The position numbers were made by a program, and so were the translations under genes. Below the pieces are notes generated by a model. That model had not been told where the DNA came from. It saw only the letters and a list, made by a program, of their open reading frames with translations, and did not search any database. 64,000 nucleotides of DNA from an uncultured Eubacterium sp. (GTDB lineage Bacteria > Bacillota > Clostridia > Lachnospirales > Lachnospiraceae), in NCBI GenBank assembly GCA_945946665.1, contig CAMEWO010000011.1, positions 1-64,000 of the forward strand. The letters are read 5' to 3'. Below are positions 1-9,184 of this stretch, piece after piece (positions within the stretch are counted from its first letter, which is position 1; the number at the start of each line of letters is the position of its first letter).

Positions 1-1
1 T

Positions 2-1072
2 ACTGTATATAAGAATTGTCGTGAGTCATTGATAGAAGATTTTCCAGGACATTATGTAGTGAGCAATCTAGCATGTTATGGAAGATATGACGATGGAACA
101 GAATTTCCTAAAGGATATAGGCAGGTCGATAGGTTTTTGAATGGTTCTTTTGTTATTTTTTCAAAACAATCTATATATAATCATATTTCTGGAACTTATG
201 ATGCAAGGCATAATAAAATGAGAGGTATTGAGTTTCGAAATTATATCGGAACTATGAGGAAGTCATATTATACACTGAGAGATTTTAATAGATTTTTGAA
301 TGTTTATCAAAAGAATCCATTTAGTAGCAAAAATGAAAAGGAAGATGTAGAAAATCATAAGAGAATAGAAGAAAGTTGTAAGTTTGACAAATTTATTAAA
401 ACCGGTTGGGATAAATGGTGTTTAAAAGATATTTGTGATAAGAACAATAATAAAAGTGAAGGTAAATTAGAATTCGCAATTATCTTCCACATTAACGGAG
501 GAGGTTTTGGCACAAGAAAATATGTATCGGAAACAGGATATATTTGTGAAGAAGACAGCATTCCGTATCCGGTAAGTAAGGATGGAAAATATATATTTTC
601 TAATTTTGACGGAGCAGTGAAAGCTGTTGTTGGGATGGAAGATTATATTAAAAAGTTATGCAGTGAATCTGGGGTAATATGGCAGGAAATGGGAATTTAT
701 TTTACGATAAAATTGTTTCGGATAAAGCCACCCTCACATTTATTTACCGAAGAAGAAATAAAAACAGTATTAAGAGCTGGAAACGACTTTAGAAATAATC
801 GCTTGGTTATTGATGAGGAAGGGTATGCACAGTTAATAGATAGCGATTTGCGTTATGAGTATTATAGGTATCCGGTTTCCCAAGAGAGTTATGATGCCAG
901 AAATAATTATGTTGGGCAGTACGCCAACTTGGATGATGTAAATGAAATTTATACTGCGATGCTTGAAGGTTGGCTACATCATTTACGTACAGGGCAAAGG
1001 TATAGTATTGATTATTATGATCAAGGTGAAGAAACTGAAAAACTGTTGGAAGAAATAAAACAATATTATTAA
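2..1072 (+). CDS. Hypothetical protein, 5' end cut by window edge
   Basis: The reading frame is open from the first bases of the window; the codons before the internal TTG at 29 read through without a stop, so the true start probably lies outside and about 356 codons are visible. The product is soluble, rich in Tyr, Asn and charged residues, with no signal peptide, membrane segment or motif that I recognise. It ends in a charged, helix-like tail just before the stop at 1070-1072. The next gene begins about 50 bases downstream on the same strand, and an ATPase/protease defence pair follows, so it may belong to the same island. I do not recognise the family. Confidence 0.6.
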   Translation, partial: TVYKNCRESLIEDFPGHYVVSNLACYGRYDDGTEFPKGYRQVDRFLNGSFVIFSKQSIYNHISGTYDARHNKMRGIEFRNYIGTMRKSYYTLRDFNRFLNVYQKNPFSSKNEKEDVENHKRIEESCKFDKFIKTGWDKWCLKDICDKNNNKSEGKLEFAIIFHINGGGFGTRKYVSETGYICEEDSIPYPVSKDGKYIFSNFDGAVKAVVGMEDYIKKLCSESGVIWQEMGIYFTIKLFRIKPPSHLFTEEEIKTVLRAGNDFRNNRLVIDEEGYAQLIDSDLRYEYYRYPVSQESYDARNNYVGQYANLDDVNEIYTAMLEGWLHHLRTGQRYSIDYYDQGEETEKLLEEIKQYY

Positions 1073-1121
1073 TGGAGTATGACATGACAATGAGGTTGTT
1101 TTAATGATGGGAGGCAATAAG

Positions 1122-1820
1122 TTGGAGAAAATTATTGATTGGTTAAAAGGAGTCTTAACTGGAGATAAGCCATTTGCAAGAAAATTGAGAATACTTAGAT
1201 ATGTGGCGTGTGTAATAATTTTATTTACAATGTTTTGCGATTCATATTGGAACTTATTGGCTTATATAGATTTACCGTGTGCCCCATTGCTGGAAGAAAA
1301 GTTGAGAGATACATTGCATTCATCTGGAATGGGAGTGTTTATAGCTTGGGTGGTATATAGTGCTCTTTTCTACAACCTATATCGAATTATAGGTGAGAAA
1401 CAATGGATGAACTTGTCATACATAGGCATTTTAGCTGATTTTATTTTTACAGTGTATTTTGTGGTATATGCTTTAAATATAGGGATAGAATATGCAAATG
1501 GGTTACAGGTACATGTAAAAGTTGAAGCAATATTAGCGGTTATATACTTAACGTATTGCGCATTGGTTACATCATATAGGTCACACCAAATTAATTATGA
1601 GAGAAATAAGAAAATTGATTATACAAATTATTGTGATAGTGAAGGGAAACCGATACCCGTTGATGCTAAAGTCTTTTATAAAGGAAAAGAATATAAGGTA
1701 GTGAAATATAAAGGTGTATATAGACTTTTACCTCGTGAAGAACGAATAATATCTTCTACATTAATTGCACTTGAAAATGCGGCAAGTGATGTGGAAGGAA
1801 AATTACTAGTTCAAAAGTAA
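1122..1820 (+). CDS. Predicted four-helix membrane protein, unknown function
   Basis: About 232 residues with four hydrophobic segments, starting near YVACVIILFTMF, GVFIAWVVYSALFYNLY, GILADFIFTVYFVVYAL and AILAVIYLTYCALV, followed by a soluble C-terminal tail of about 75 residues with a lysine- and tyrosine-rich stretch (KGKEYKVVKYKGVYRLL). An in-frame ATG exists at 1104, but GGGAGG at 1109-1114 sits about seven bases before a TTG at 1122 and would lie inside the gene if the ATG were used, so I choose TTG. It sits between an unrecognised gene and the ATPase/protease pair and could be an accessory component. No family recognised. Confidence 0.6.
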   Translation: MEKIIDWLKGVLTGDKPFARKLRILRYVACVIILFTMFCDSYWNLLAYIDLPCAPLLEEKLRDTLHSSGMGVFIAWVVYSALFYNLYRIIGEKQWMNLSYIGILADFIFTVYFVVYALNIGIEYANGLQVHVKVEAILAVIYLTYCALVTSYRSHQINYERNKKIDYTNYCDSEGKPIPVDAKVFYKGKEYKVVKYKGVYRLLPREERIISSTLIALENAASDVEGKLLVQK

Positions 1821-2003
1821 AATAATAGTATCATAAACAAATGAATGATGGTATTGATTATAATGAACAATCAAAATAATGGTTGTAGATTTATAATAAA
1901 ATATAAGGGTAAATACAGAGAAAAAATATGCATTTTGTTGACGTTATGGCAGGGAAATAGTATGATATAAATTGAGTAAGTTTGATTATGGGAGGTGAAT
2001 AAA

Positions 2004-2963
2004 GTGGCTACAGCAGAACAAATAAAAAGTTTGGTGAAAGCATATGCAGATTGTAATGACGAAAAGTTTAAGACAGTTGTTTTACAAATTGCAGCGCACG
2101 AAGCCAAGCTTGGGCACGATAACTTAGCACGTGATTTAAAAAAGCAGATTGATAGAGTTGGAAGCAAAAGAGCAAATATTGTTCAGCTTACTTCAACTAA
2201 CCCAATGCTTACACTATCAATGCCTTCCCATGATTTATCAGAACTAATTGTTTCAGAAGATATCAGTGATAAAATTCAAAGAATTCTGAATGAGTATAGA
2301 AATAGGAATAAACTTGTATCTTACGGCTTGACTAATAGAAGAAAGATATTGATTGAAGGAAATCCGGGAACAGGAAAGACGCTAACGGCATCAATTATTG
2401 CTTCTGAGCTATCTTTACCTTTATATACGGTACAAATGGATAAGCTTGTGACAAAATTCATGGGAGAAACAAGCGCAAAGTTAAGACAGATATTTGACAG
2501 CATTGAGTCAACTGTGGGTGTATATCTTTTTGATGAGTTTGATGCCATAGGTGCAGATCGAAGCCTTGATAACGAGGTGGGAGAAATGAGGAGAATTCTT
2601 AATTCGTTTCTACAATTTATAGAGCAGGATGATTCTGAAAGTATTATTGTGGCAGCAACAAATAATCAAAAACTTTTAGATCAAGCATTGTTTAGAAGGT
2701 TTGATGATGTGTTGCACTATACATTGCCTACGTCTAAAGAGATTAAGCGTTTATTTGAATACAAAATAAAAGCATATGATAATTATTTTATAATTTCAAA
2801 GGAAATGATAAAGGCTGCAGAAGGATTAAGCCACGCGGAGATTGCAAGAGTATGTGATGATGCGATTAAAAATTCTATTTTGAGTGACGAGCCAATTACA
2901 AGTAAGGCAGTAATTGCATTACTAAGTGAGCGGCAAAATGTATATACATGTAAGGAGGCATAA
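2004..2963 (+). CDS. ietA: AAA ATPase of an IetAS-type defence pair
   Basis: A 319-residue AAA ATPase. An N-terminal helical region of about 80 residues precedes the ATPase core. Visible are Walker A GNPGTGKT near residue 120, Walker B YLFDEFDAIG, a sensor-1-like VAATNN, an arginine-rich LFRRFDD segment, and a C-terminal helical lid. Upstream GTGs at 1995 and 2004 are possible; GGAGGTG at 1991-1997 places the better spacing on 2004. The stop is separated by two bases from the following subtilisin-like gene, whose ribosome site lies in the end of this one, so the two are translationally linked. A cytoplasmic AAA ATPase plus subtilase pair is the layout described for the IetAS antiphage system. 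Function here is inferred from this layout, not from any test. Confidence 0.8.
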   Translation: MATAEQIKSLVKAYADCNDEKFKTVVLQIAAHEAKLGHDNLARDLKKQIDRVGSKRANIVQLTSTNPMLTLSMPSHDLSELIVSEDISDKIQRILNEYRNRNKLVSYGLTNRRKILIEGNPGTGKTLTASIIASELSLPLYTVQMDKLVTKFMGETSAKLRQIFDSIESTVGVYLFDEFDAIGADRSLDNEVGEMRRILNSFLQFIEQDDSESIIVAATNNQKLLDQALFRRFDDVLHYTLPTSKEIKRLFEYKIKAYDNYFIISKEMIKAAEGLSHAEIARVCDDAIKNSILSDEPITSKAVIALLSERQNVYTCKEA

Positions 2964-2965
2964 GC

Positions 2966-5455
2966 ATGGCAGTAGAAAAAAGAAACATTTTTCTGACGCA
3001 AACGGTTGAAACTATGCCTTATACATCGACATCAAAACCTATAGGAACAAATTATCCAAAGCGTACAGTTGCAACGCATGCAGCATTTATACAGAGAAAA
3101 TTACAAGAGTGTTATTCCAAATCATTGTCACAGAAGCAGGTTGCGGCAATTCGATATAAAGAAGGAACTTATCTTGAATTCTCAAGCGCCAAAGGACATG
3201 ATTTGGCTATAAAGAGTTTGGAAAATCGTAAAGCAGGAATTCGCTTGCTCAATGTCCATGAGGATGAAGAAAAATCCATAATTAGGGCTACAGTTTATAT
3301 ACCTGCTGGAAAAGAAAGCTTTTTCCTTAAAAAGGTTGAAGCATATGCAAATGAACAAACATCGAATGGAAATCCAAAGAACAATGATTTGGTTAGAAGC
3401 ATTGATGATATAAAAGTGGCAATGCTAGATTCTTTTTGGGTTGGAACATCTGAAAGCATGCCTAAAGATACACCTGTTTGGTGCGAAATATGGCTTAGAT
3501 ATGACTTTAAGAAAGACAATATTGAAGCATGGAGAGAAACTGAAGAAAGTATTTCCTTAATATGTTCAGAAAATCAAATACATATTGATGATAAACATAT
3601 TGTTTTTCCAGAACGTATAGTAAAGATGATATATGCAAATGCTGAACAGCTAAAACTGTTAATAGCTGTATGTCCATATATCACAGAAATACGGCGAGCA
3701 CAAGAAGCAACAACTTTTTTCGCGGACTTGTCTAATAATGAACAGAGGGAATGGATAGATGAATTGCTACAACGTACAACCTATACAGATGGTAATGTAG
3801 CTATTTGTTTGTTGGACACAGGAGTTACAGCAGCTCATCCCCTGTTGGCGCAGGCAATTAATTTAGATCACGTTCAAGCGGTAAATTCTACATGGGGAAA
3901 TGGCGATCATCAAGGACATGGAACAGAAATGGCCGGAATAGCTCTATATAATAACCTGAAAGAGGCATTGTTAGGAAAAACTAAAATAGAGATACCCCAG
4001 AAAATTGAATCAGTAAAAATTCTACCACCAACGGGTGGAAATGATCCTGAGTTATATGGTGCGGTTACAGAGCAAGCTGTGTCATTAGCTGAGATAGCAA
4101 ATCCGTTTGTACATAGAGTTATATGCATGGCAGTGACTTCTCCAGAATATAATACTTTTGATGGGAGTCCGACTTCGTGGTCAGCAGCTGTAGATAGTAT
4201 TACATCTGGTGCGGATGAAGAAAATGTAAAGCGCCTTTTTGTTGTTAGCGCAGGAAATGTATATCCAGAAGAATTGGGGAAATTATCATTTCCAGATGCA
4301 AATACATTGCATTGTGTTGAAAGTCCTGGGCAAGCATGGAATGCTATTACTGTTGGAGCATATTCAAATGATGTCAACATAACAGATACTTTTTTTAAAG
4401 GTTATAATCCAGTAGCAGAAGCAGGTGCTATGTCTCCGTATAACTCTACTTCCGAATTGTGGAATAGTAAGTGGCCAGTTAAACCAGATGTACTATTTGA
4501 TGGTGGAAACATGGCAACTAATGGTACCGATTATTCGGAGTGTCCAGATTTATCATTATTAACAACCAATTATAGACCGTTGATTAAGAATTTTTCAACA
4601 ATATGGGGGACAAGTTCTGCTGCAGCGCAAGCAGCATGGTTCTGTTCACAGCTATTGGCTGAATATCCTGATATATGGCCTGAAACAGTTAGGGCATTGA
4701 TGATTCATTCTGCTAGTTGGACTGAACAAATGAAAAGGCAATTTTGTATCGAGGATACAAAAACAAAAGGGCGTCGGAGACTTTTAAGAACTTGTGGTTA
4801 TGGTATTCCTGATTTGGGAAAAGCCATTCAATGTATGAATAATAGTGTAAATATGGTTATTCAAGGTGAATTGCAACCATATAACAAAAACAGCATGAAT
4901 GAAATGCATATTCATACCTTGCCCTGGCCTACAGAAGTTTTGAAAGAACTTGAAAGTGAAACGGTTACTTTGAAAGTGACTTTATCATATTTTATTGAAC
5001 CTGGTCCTGGTGAAGTCGGTTGGAAGGATAAATATCGTTATCCGTCGTGCGGGTTAAGATTTGATGTAATTAACTCAAACGAGGATATTGAGGATTTTAA
5101 GAAACGTATCAATGTAAAGATGCGTGGAGATGATAAAAAGGATAAAGGTGAGGGTACAAGTGGAAGTGAACGCTGGTATTTAGGATCAGATAATCGAGAT
5201 GTAGGTTCAATACACTCTGATTATTGTGAATTAACAGCAGCAGAATTGTGTGACTGTAAAAATATCGCAGTTTTTCCTGTAATTGGTTGGTGGAGAGAAC
5301 GAAGTTACTTGGATAAGTATGATAGTAAAATTAGATACTCATTAGTGGTTTCATTATCAACCCCGAAAGTTGATGTAGATTTTTACACACCAATTATGAC
5401 TGAAATTAGGAATGTTGTTGAGACTGATATTCCAACAAATATGAAAAAGAAATAG
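2966..5455 (+). CDS. ietS: Subtilisin-like S8 protease of an IetAS-type defence pair
   Basis: An 829-residue protein with an S8 peptidase domain in its middle. The triad can be placed: Asp284 in LLDTGVTAAHP, His318 in QGHGTEMAGIA and Ser550 in WGTSSAAAQAA, with an oxyanion Asn in VVSAGN. About 270 residues precede the catalytic domain and about 240 follow it; these are larger than in secreted subtilases, and there is no signal peptide, so it should act in the cytoplasm, probably on substrates chosen by the adjacent ATPase. AAGGAGG at 2952-2958 lies seven bases before the ATG, inside the end of the ATPase gene. A hairpin at 5545-5573 probably ends the transcript. Role in phage defence is inferred from known IetAS pairs. 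Confidence 0.82.
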   Translation: MAVEKRNIFLTQTVETMPYTSTSKPIGTNYPKRTVATHAAFIQRKLQECYSKSLSQKQVAAIRYKEGTYLEFSSAKGHDLAIKSLENRKAGIRLLNVHEDEEKSIIRATVYIPAGKESFFLKKVEAYANEQTSNGNPKNNDLVRSIDDIKVAMLDSFWVGTSESMPKDTPVWCEIWLRYDFKKDNIEAWRETEESISLICSENQIHIDDKHIVFPERIVKMIYANAEQLKLLIAVCPYITEIRRAQEATTFFADLSNNEQREWIDELLQRTTYTDGNVAICLLDTGVTAAHPLLAQAINLDHVQAVNSTWGNGDHQGHGTEMAGIALYNNLKEALLGKTKIEIPQKIESVKILPPTGGNDPELYGAVTEQAVSLAEIANPFVHRVICMAVTSPEYNTFDGSPTSWSAAVDSITSGADEENVKRLFVVSAGNVYPEELGKLSFPDANTLHCVESPGQAWNAITVGAYSNDVNITDTFFKGYNPVAEAGAMSPYNSTSELWNSKWPVKPDVLFDGGNMATNGTDYSECPDLSLLTTNYRPLIKNFSTIWGTSSAAAQAAWFCSQLLAEYPDIWPETVRALMIHSASWTEQMKRQFCIEDTKTKGRRRLLRTCGYGIPDLGKAIQCMNNSVNMVIQGELQPYNKNSMNEMHIHTLPWPTEVLKELESETVTLKVTLSYFIEPGPGEVGWKDKYRYPSCGLRFDVINSNEDIEDFKKRINVKMRGDDKKDKGEGTSGSERWYLGSDNRDVGSIHSDYCELTAAELCDCKNIAVFPVIGWWRERSYLDKYDSKIRYSLVVSLSTPKVDVDFYTPIMTEIRNVVETDIPTNMKKK

Positions 5456-5544
5456 GTACTGTTGAGCATCTACGGTACAAAGAATAAATATGTTAAATGT
5501 TATAGTGTAAAATCAAGGCACAGGAAATAAATGGTTAGAATAAT

Positions 5545-5585
5545 GCCTCCAAGTCATATACAGATTTGGGGGCTTTCTTCTGCCC
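5545..5585 (+). terminator. Putative Rho-independent terminator after the protease gene
   Basis: GCCTCCAA at 5545-5552 pairs with TTGGGGGC at 5566-5573 (one G-T pair), followed by a T-rich stretch. Confidence 0.55.
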
Positions 5586-6155
5586 ATTTTGATTTCGGAA
5601 AATCTATCCGAAAAAGCAAAACTATGGTACAATTGCAAGTAGCGATGAGTGCCATAGCAAAGAGCAGATTTCAAATCAAACTGAAGCCAATCAAAGGCTC
5701 GTCTAAGAAATCAATTATAATCTTTTCTGTGGCAGGTGCATTTGGGTGCAGTATGCCGTTTTTACAGGTCTCGAAAGGGACCATTGTGTCATTTTTTGAA
5801 TCCAAGGCTTAACGTAAAGCCAAGGGTTGTGCATCTAAATTGCGCACTCATGGCATTGTGAGACCATAGTTAAATTATCCCTCTAATAAAATGTATCTCG
5901 TATTGAGGTGGAATTCATTAGGATGTACTGGGAAATCAATTATAAGTTAAATGTCGGTTGGAGAAATCTGATCGGCATTTTTTGTGGAAAAATCATTAAA
6001 CGGGTGCAGTTGGCATAGGGAAAACATCAAAGTGTCTGACAAAATAGTTTCCAAATTTGTATACTTCAATTCCTGATTGAGGGATATAACTCAAAGTGCT
6101 ATAATTCTATACAGAGTATATGGCAGATTGTTAATCGAAATTAGAGATTAATACG
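5586..6155. other. Non-coding, decayed stretch between defence modules
   Basis: No convincing gene. An open frame at 5531-5812 (+) has a composition unlike its neighbours and begins inside the terminator hairpin. On the minus strand a short frame around 5700-5812 reads as plausible protein (for example NDTMVPFETCKNGILHPNA) but is closed by stops on both sides, so it may be a gene remnant. A second terminator-like hairpin lies at 5950-5983. Promoter-like sequence before the regulator gene at 6156 was not resolved. Confidence 0.4.
5949..5984 (+). terminator. Terminator-like hairpin in decayed region
   Basis: AATGTCGGT pairs with ATCGGCATT through two G-T pairs, then six T residues. It has no obvious upstream gene, which fits a remnant of a lost transcription unit. 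Confidence 0.45.
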
Positions 6156-6362
6156 GTGGTTTACTATGATAAAATATGGGACATTTTAAATGAGCGTGGA
6201 ATGATGAAGACGGAGCTAATAAAAGAAGCTAAAATCAGTACAAATGCTATGGCGAAGCTTGGTAGAAATGAAGATGTACGTGTAGGGATATTGGAGAAGA
6301 TATGTTTGGCGTTAGATTGTAAGTTCGATGATGTTTTGGATATTGTTCCTGATAATGATTGA
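6156..6362 (+). CDS. Small XRE-family transcriptional regulator
   Basis: A 68-residue single-domain helix-turn-helix protein of the Cro/CI class; the recognition region is KTELIKEAKISTNAMAKLGR and the C-terminal helix LEKICLALDCKFDDVLDIV is typical of short YozG-like regulators. The start taken is GTG at 6156; an ATG at 6166 is out of frame and gives only a few codons. It lies 74 bases before hsdM on the same strand. Such small regulators often sit upstream of restriction-modification genes as controllers; that role is inference here. No clear palindromic operator was identified upstream. Confidence 0.7.
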   Translation: MVYYDKIWDILNERGMMKTELIKEAKISTNAMAKLGRNEDVRVGILEKICLALDCKFDDVLDIVPDND

Positions 6363-6436
6363 ACCAAGTATGATAAATTAATCATGCGAAAAGAAACGTA
6401 TTTTAAAATTATAACATACGAAAGGTAGGTATCGGA

Positions 6437-7942
6437 ATGGCTGAAAAAAATAATGCCAATATAGGTTTTGAGAAGCAAATCTGGGATGCTGCGTGTGTTC
6501 TTTGGGGACATATCCCGGCAGCAGAATATAGAAAAGTTATCATAGGACTTATTTTCCTACGTTATATTTCAAGTTCATTTGAGAAGAGATATCAGGAGCT
6601 TGTAACAGAAGGGGATGGTTTCGAAGACGACCGTGACGCATATACAATGGAAAATGTGTTCTTTGTACCTGAGAAGGCACGTTGGCCTGCAATTTCAGCA
6701 GCAGCGCATACTCCGGAGATTGGAACTGTAATCGATAATGCTATGAGAGCTATCGAAGATGAAAATAAAGTCTTAAAAAATGTGCTTCCTAAGAATTATG
6801 CAAGTCCTGATTTGGATAAGCGAGTTTTGGGAGATGTCGTTGACCTCTTTACAAATATGGATATGGGTGATACCGAGCAGAGCAAAGACCTTCTTGGTAG
6901 AACCTATGAGTATTGTATTGCGCAGTTTGCAGCATACGAAGGTGTTAAGGGTGGTGAATTTTACACCCCTTCAAGTATTGTAAAAACAATCGTATCAATA
7001 CTTAAGCCTTTTAGCAATTCACGTGTATATGACCCTTGCTGTGGTTCTGGTGGTATGTTTGTACAGAGTGCAAAGTTTATCTAGGAGCACAGTGGAAACA
7101 GAGGCACTATTTCTGTATACGGACAGGAATCCAATGCTGATACATGGAAGATGGCTAAGATGAATATGGCTATTCGCGGAATCGATGCAGATTTTGGACC
7201 GTATCATGCGGATACATTTTTTAATGATCTGCATCCAACATTAAAGGCTGATTTTATCATGGCTAATCCGCCATTCAACCTTTCAAACTGGGGACAGGAT
7301 AAATTGACAGATGATGTTCGTTGGAAATATGGTATACCACCAGCTGGTAATGCCAACTATGCATGGATCCAGCATATGATTCATCACCTTGCACCTAATG
7401 GTAAGATTGGCCTTGTGCTTGCTAATGGTGCTCTGTCTACCCAATCTAGTGGTGAAGGTGACATCCGTAAGAATATTATTGATGCAGATTTGGTAGAAGG
7501 TATTGTAGCATTACCTACCCAGTTGTTCTATAGCGTAACAATCCCGGTTACATTGTGGTTTATTACAAAGAATAAAAAGCAGAAGGGAAAAACTCTCTTT
7601 GTGGATGCTCGTAAGATGGGCTATATGGTTGACCGTAAGCACAGAGATTTTACCGACGAAGATATTCAGAAGCTTGCAGATACATTTGAGGCATTTCAGA
7701 ATGGAACACTTGAGGATGTTAAGGGATTCTGCGCAGTTGCAGATTATAAGACAATTGAGAAGCAGGATTTCATTCTGACTCCAGGTAGATATGTAGGTAT
7801 TGAAGAAGTAGAGGATGACGGTGAACCTTTTGAAGAAAAAATGAGCCGTCTTACTTCGGAGCTTTCTGATATGTTTGTTAAGTCTCACGAACTTGAAGAG
7901 GAAATTCGTAAGAAACTGGGGGCGATTGGGTATGAAGTTTGA
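6437..7942 (+). pseudogene. hsdM: Type I restriction-modification methyltransferase subunit, interrupted by in-frame TAG
   Basis: The frame from 6437 to 7942 encodes a 501-codon type I N6-adenine methyltransferase, the usual length, but codon 216 (7082-7084) is TAG. Reading continues in the same frame with no base gained or lost, so this is a single nonsense change. The N-terminal part has the HsdM helical domain and the AdoMet motif DPCCGSGGMF at 199-208; the C-terminal part has the catalytic NPPF at 277-280. The stop therefore separates cofactor binding from catalysis. Relatives typically carry Glu, Gln or Lys at this place, which all become TAG by one base change. Without suppression or readthrough neither fragment should methylate DNA. 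The 3' end overlaps the start of hsdS by 11 bases. Confidence 0.85.
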
Positions 7943-9068
7943 TGATAATAGCTTATATAATATTAAATCGTCTCTTGATGAAAAAAGATACTCTCTTTTT
8001 GATCTTGCAACTTGGAAAAATGGATTGGCGTTTAAGAAAATTCACTTTTCTGATACGGGTGTACCTATAATAAAAATAGCGGAGCTAAATAATGGAGTTG
8101 GCGGGACAACTGCATATACTCAGCAAGTATTCTCAGAAGACGTACACTTAAACAAAGGAGATTTGCTGTTTTCTTGGTCAGGTAATCCGCAGACATCAAT
8201 AGATATTTTTAGATTTAAGCTTGATGAAGGATGGCTTAATCAGCACATATTTAAGGTGACTCCCAATGAGAAGATTATAGATAAAAACTATTTCTATTTT
8301 CTGATGAAAAACCTGAAACCGCACTTCACACAAATTGCAACGAACAAGCAAACAACAGGTTTGGGTCACGTTACTATTGCAGATATAAAACGAATGAGTG
8401 TAATTGTTCCTTCATTATCTGTACAAAAGGAAATAGTATCATATATTAAACCTATAGATGACAAGATTGAACTTAACAATGAGATAAACAATAATTTAGA
8501 GCAGCAAGCTCAGGCAATCTTTCTGGAAATGTTTCCAAATATATTTTCATCCAGTGCATCCTCTACATTTCAAAATTTGATTGAATTTTCAAATGGCAAA
8601 AAGCGTCCCGAAGCAACCGGAAATATACCTGTATATGGTGGCAACGGCATTTTAGCATATACTAATCAAGCAAATGCTGAAAATTGTGTTATTATCGGTA
8701 GAGTTGGTGCATATTGCGGAAATACCTTCCTTTGCCCTGAAAAATGTTGGACAAGTGATAATGCAATACAGGCTAAGAGCAAGAAGGACGATTCTCCACT
8801 ATTCATTTACTATTTGTTGAAGAATGCTTCGCTGCCTTCTCGCCACATAGGTACAGGTCAACCACTAATGACACAGGGAATATTAAATTCCATTCCTGTT
8901 AATGAACCATCTGTACAGGCAATTAGTTCTTTTATCAGTATTTGCAAACCCATGAATGAATTTATTTTTACTAACGAAAGACAAAATATGTCATTAGCGC
9001 TTTTGCGAGACTCACTTTTATCAAAGCTTATGTCTGGAGAACTTGATGTGTCCGACATTGACCTTTAA
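7932..9068 (+). CDS. hsdS: Type I specificity subunit, full-length, current expressed allele
   Basis: A 378-residue specificity subunit with two target recognition domains (about 15-180 and 215-345), each followed by a coiled-coil conserved region. The first conserved region contains NNNLEQQAQAIF, encoded over the recombination site at 8485-8515; the second ends LLSKLMSGELDVSDIDL. The ATG at 7932 lies inside the end of hsdM; a longer upstream frame from 7875 lies fully within hsdM and is rejected. DNA bound by the two recognition domains sets the half-sites methylated by the HsdM complex. The C-terminal half can be exchanged for the half stored on the opposite strand at 10746-11384 (see repeats). 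Confidence 0.9.
   Translation: MKFDDNSLYNIKSSLDEKRYSLFDLATWKNGLAFKKIHFSDTGVPIIKIAELNNGVGGTTAYTQQVFSEDVHLNKGDLLFSWSGNPQTSIDIFRFKLDEGWLNQHIFKVTPNEKIIDKNYFYFLMKNLKPHFTQIATNKQTTGLGHVTIADIKRMSVIVPSLSVQKEIVSYIKPIDDKIELNNEINNNLEQQAQAIFLEMFPNIFSSSASSTFQNLIEFSNGKKRPEATGNIPVYGGNGILAYTNQANAENCVIIGRVGAYCGNTFLCPEKCWTSDNAIQAKSKKDDSPLFIYYLLKNASLPSRHIGTGQPLMTQGILNSIPVNEPSVQAISSFISICKPMNEFIFTNERQNMSLALLRDSLLSKLMSGELDVSDIDL
8485..8515 (+). repeat. hsdS inversion site a
   Basis: Contains the 15-bp core taaacaataatttag plus 16 more bases. The 31-bp segment matches, with one mismatch, the inverted site d at 11350-11380. It lies at the boundary between the two halves of hsdS. Confidence 0.88.
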
Positions 9069-9088
9069 GCCGCTAAATTATTGTTTAT
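9057..9088 (-). repeat. hsdS inversion site b
   Basis: A 32-bp segment that is a perfect inverted copy of site c (10726-10757). It covers the last codons and stop of hsdS and carries the core on the minus strand. Confidence 0.9.
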
Positions 9089-9109
9089 TACATATCCCAT
9101 AATTCCCGT

Positions 9110-9144
9110 GGGTGGAGGGAGTTAATATCGGGGGACTTCCACCC
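9110..9144 (+). promoter_or_regulatory. Hairpin upstream of the recombinase
   Basis: GGGTGGAGG at 9110-9118 pairs with CTTCCACCC at 9136-9144. There is no T run after it, so it is more likely to affect expression of the recombinase than to be a simple terminator. Confidence 0.3.
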
Positions 9145-9184
9145 CATAGTCGTTCTCTAAGAATTATTCAAAGGAGAATTGCCT

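Noticed and set aside
5531..5812. 93-residue open frame on the plus strand
   Set aside because: It starts inside a terminator hairpin, has no ribosome site and an unnatural composition.
7151..7942. Independent gene for the C-terminal half of HsdM
   Set aside because: It is in the same frame as the first half with no shift, has only a weak ribosome site and lacks the cofactor motif; it is better read as one interrupted gene.
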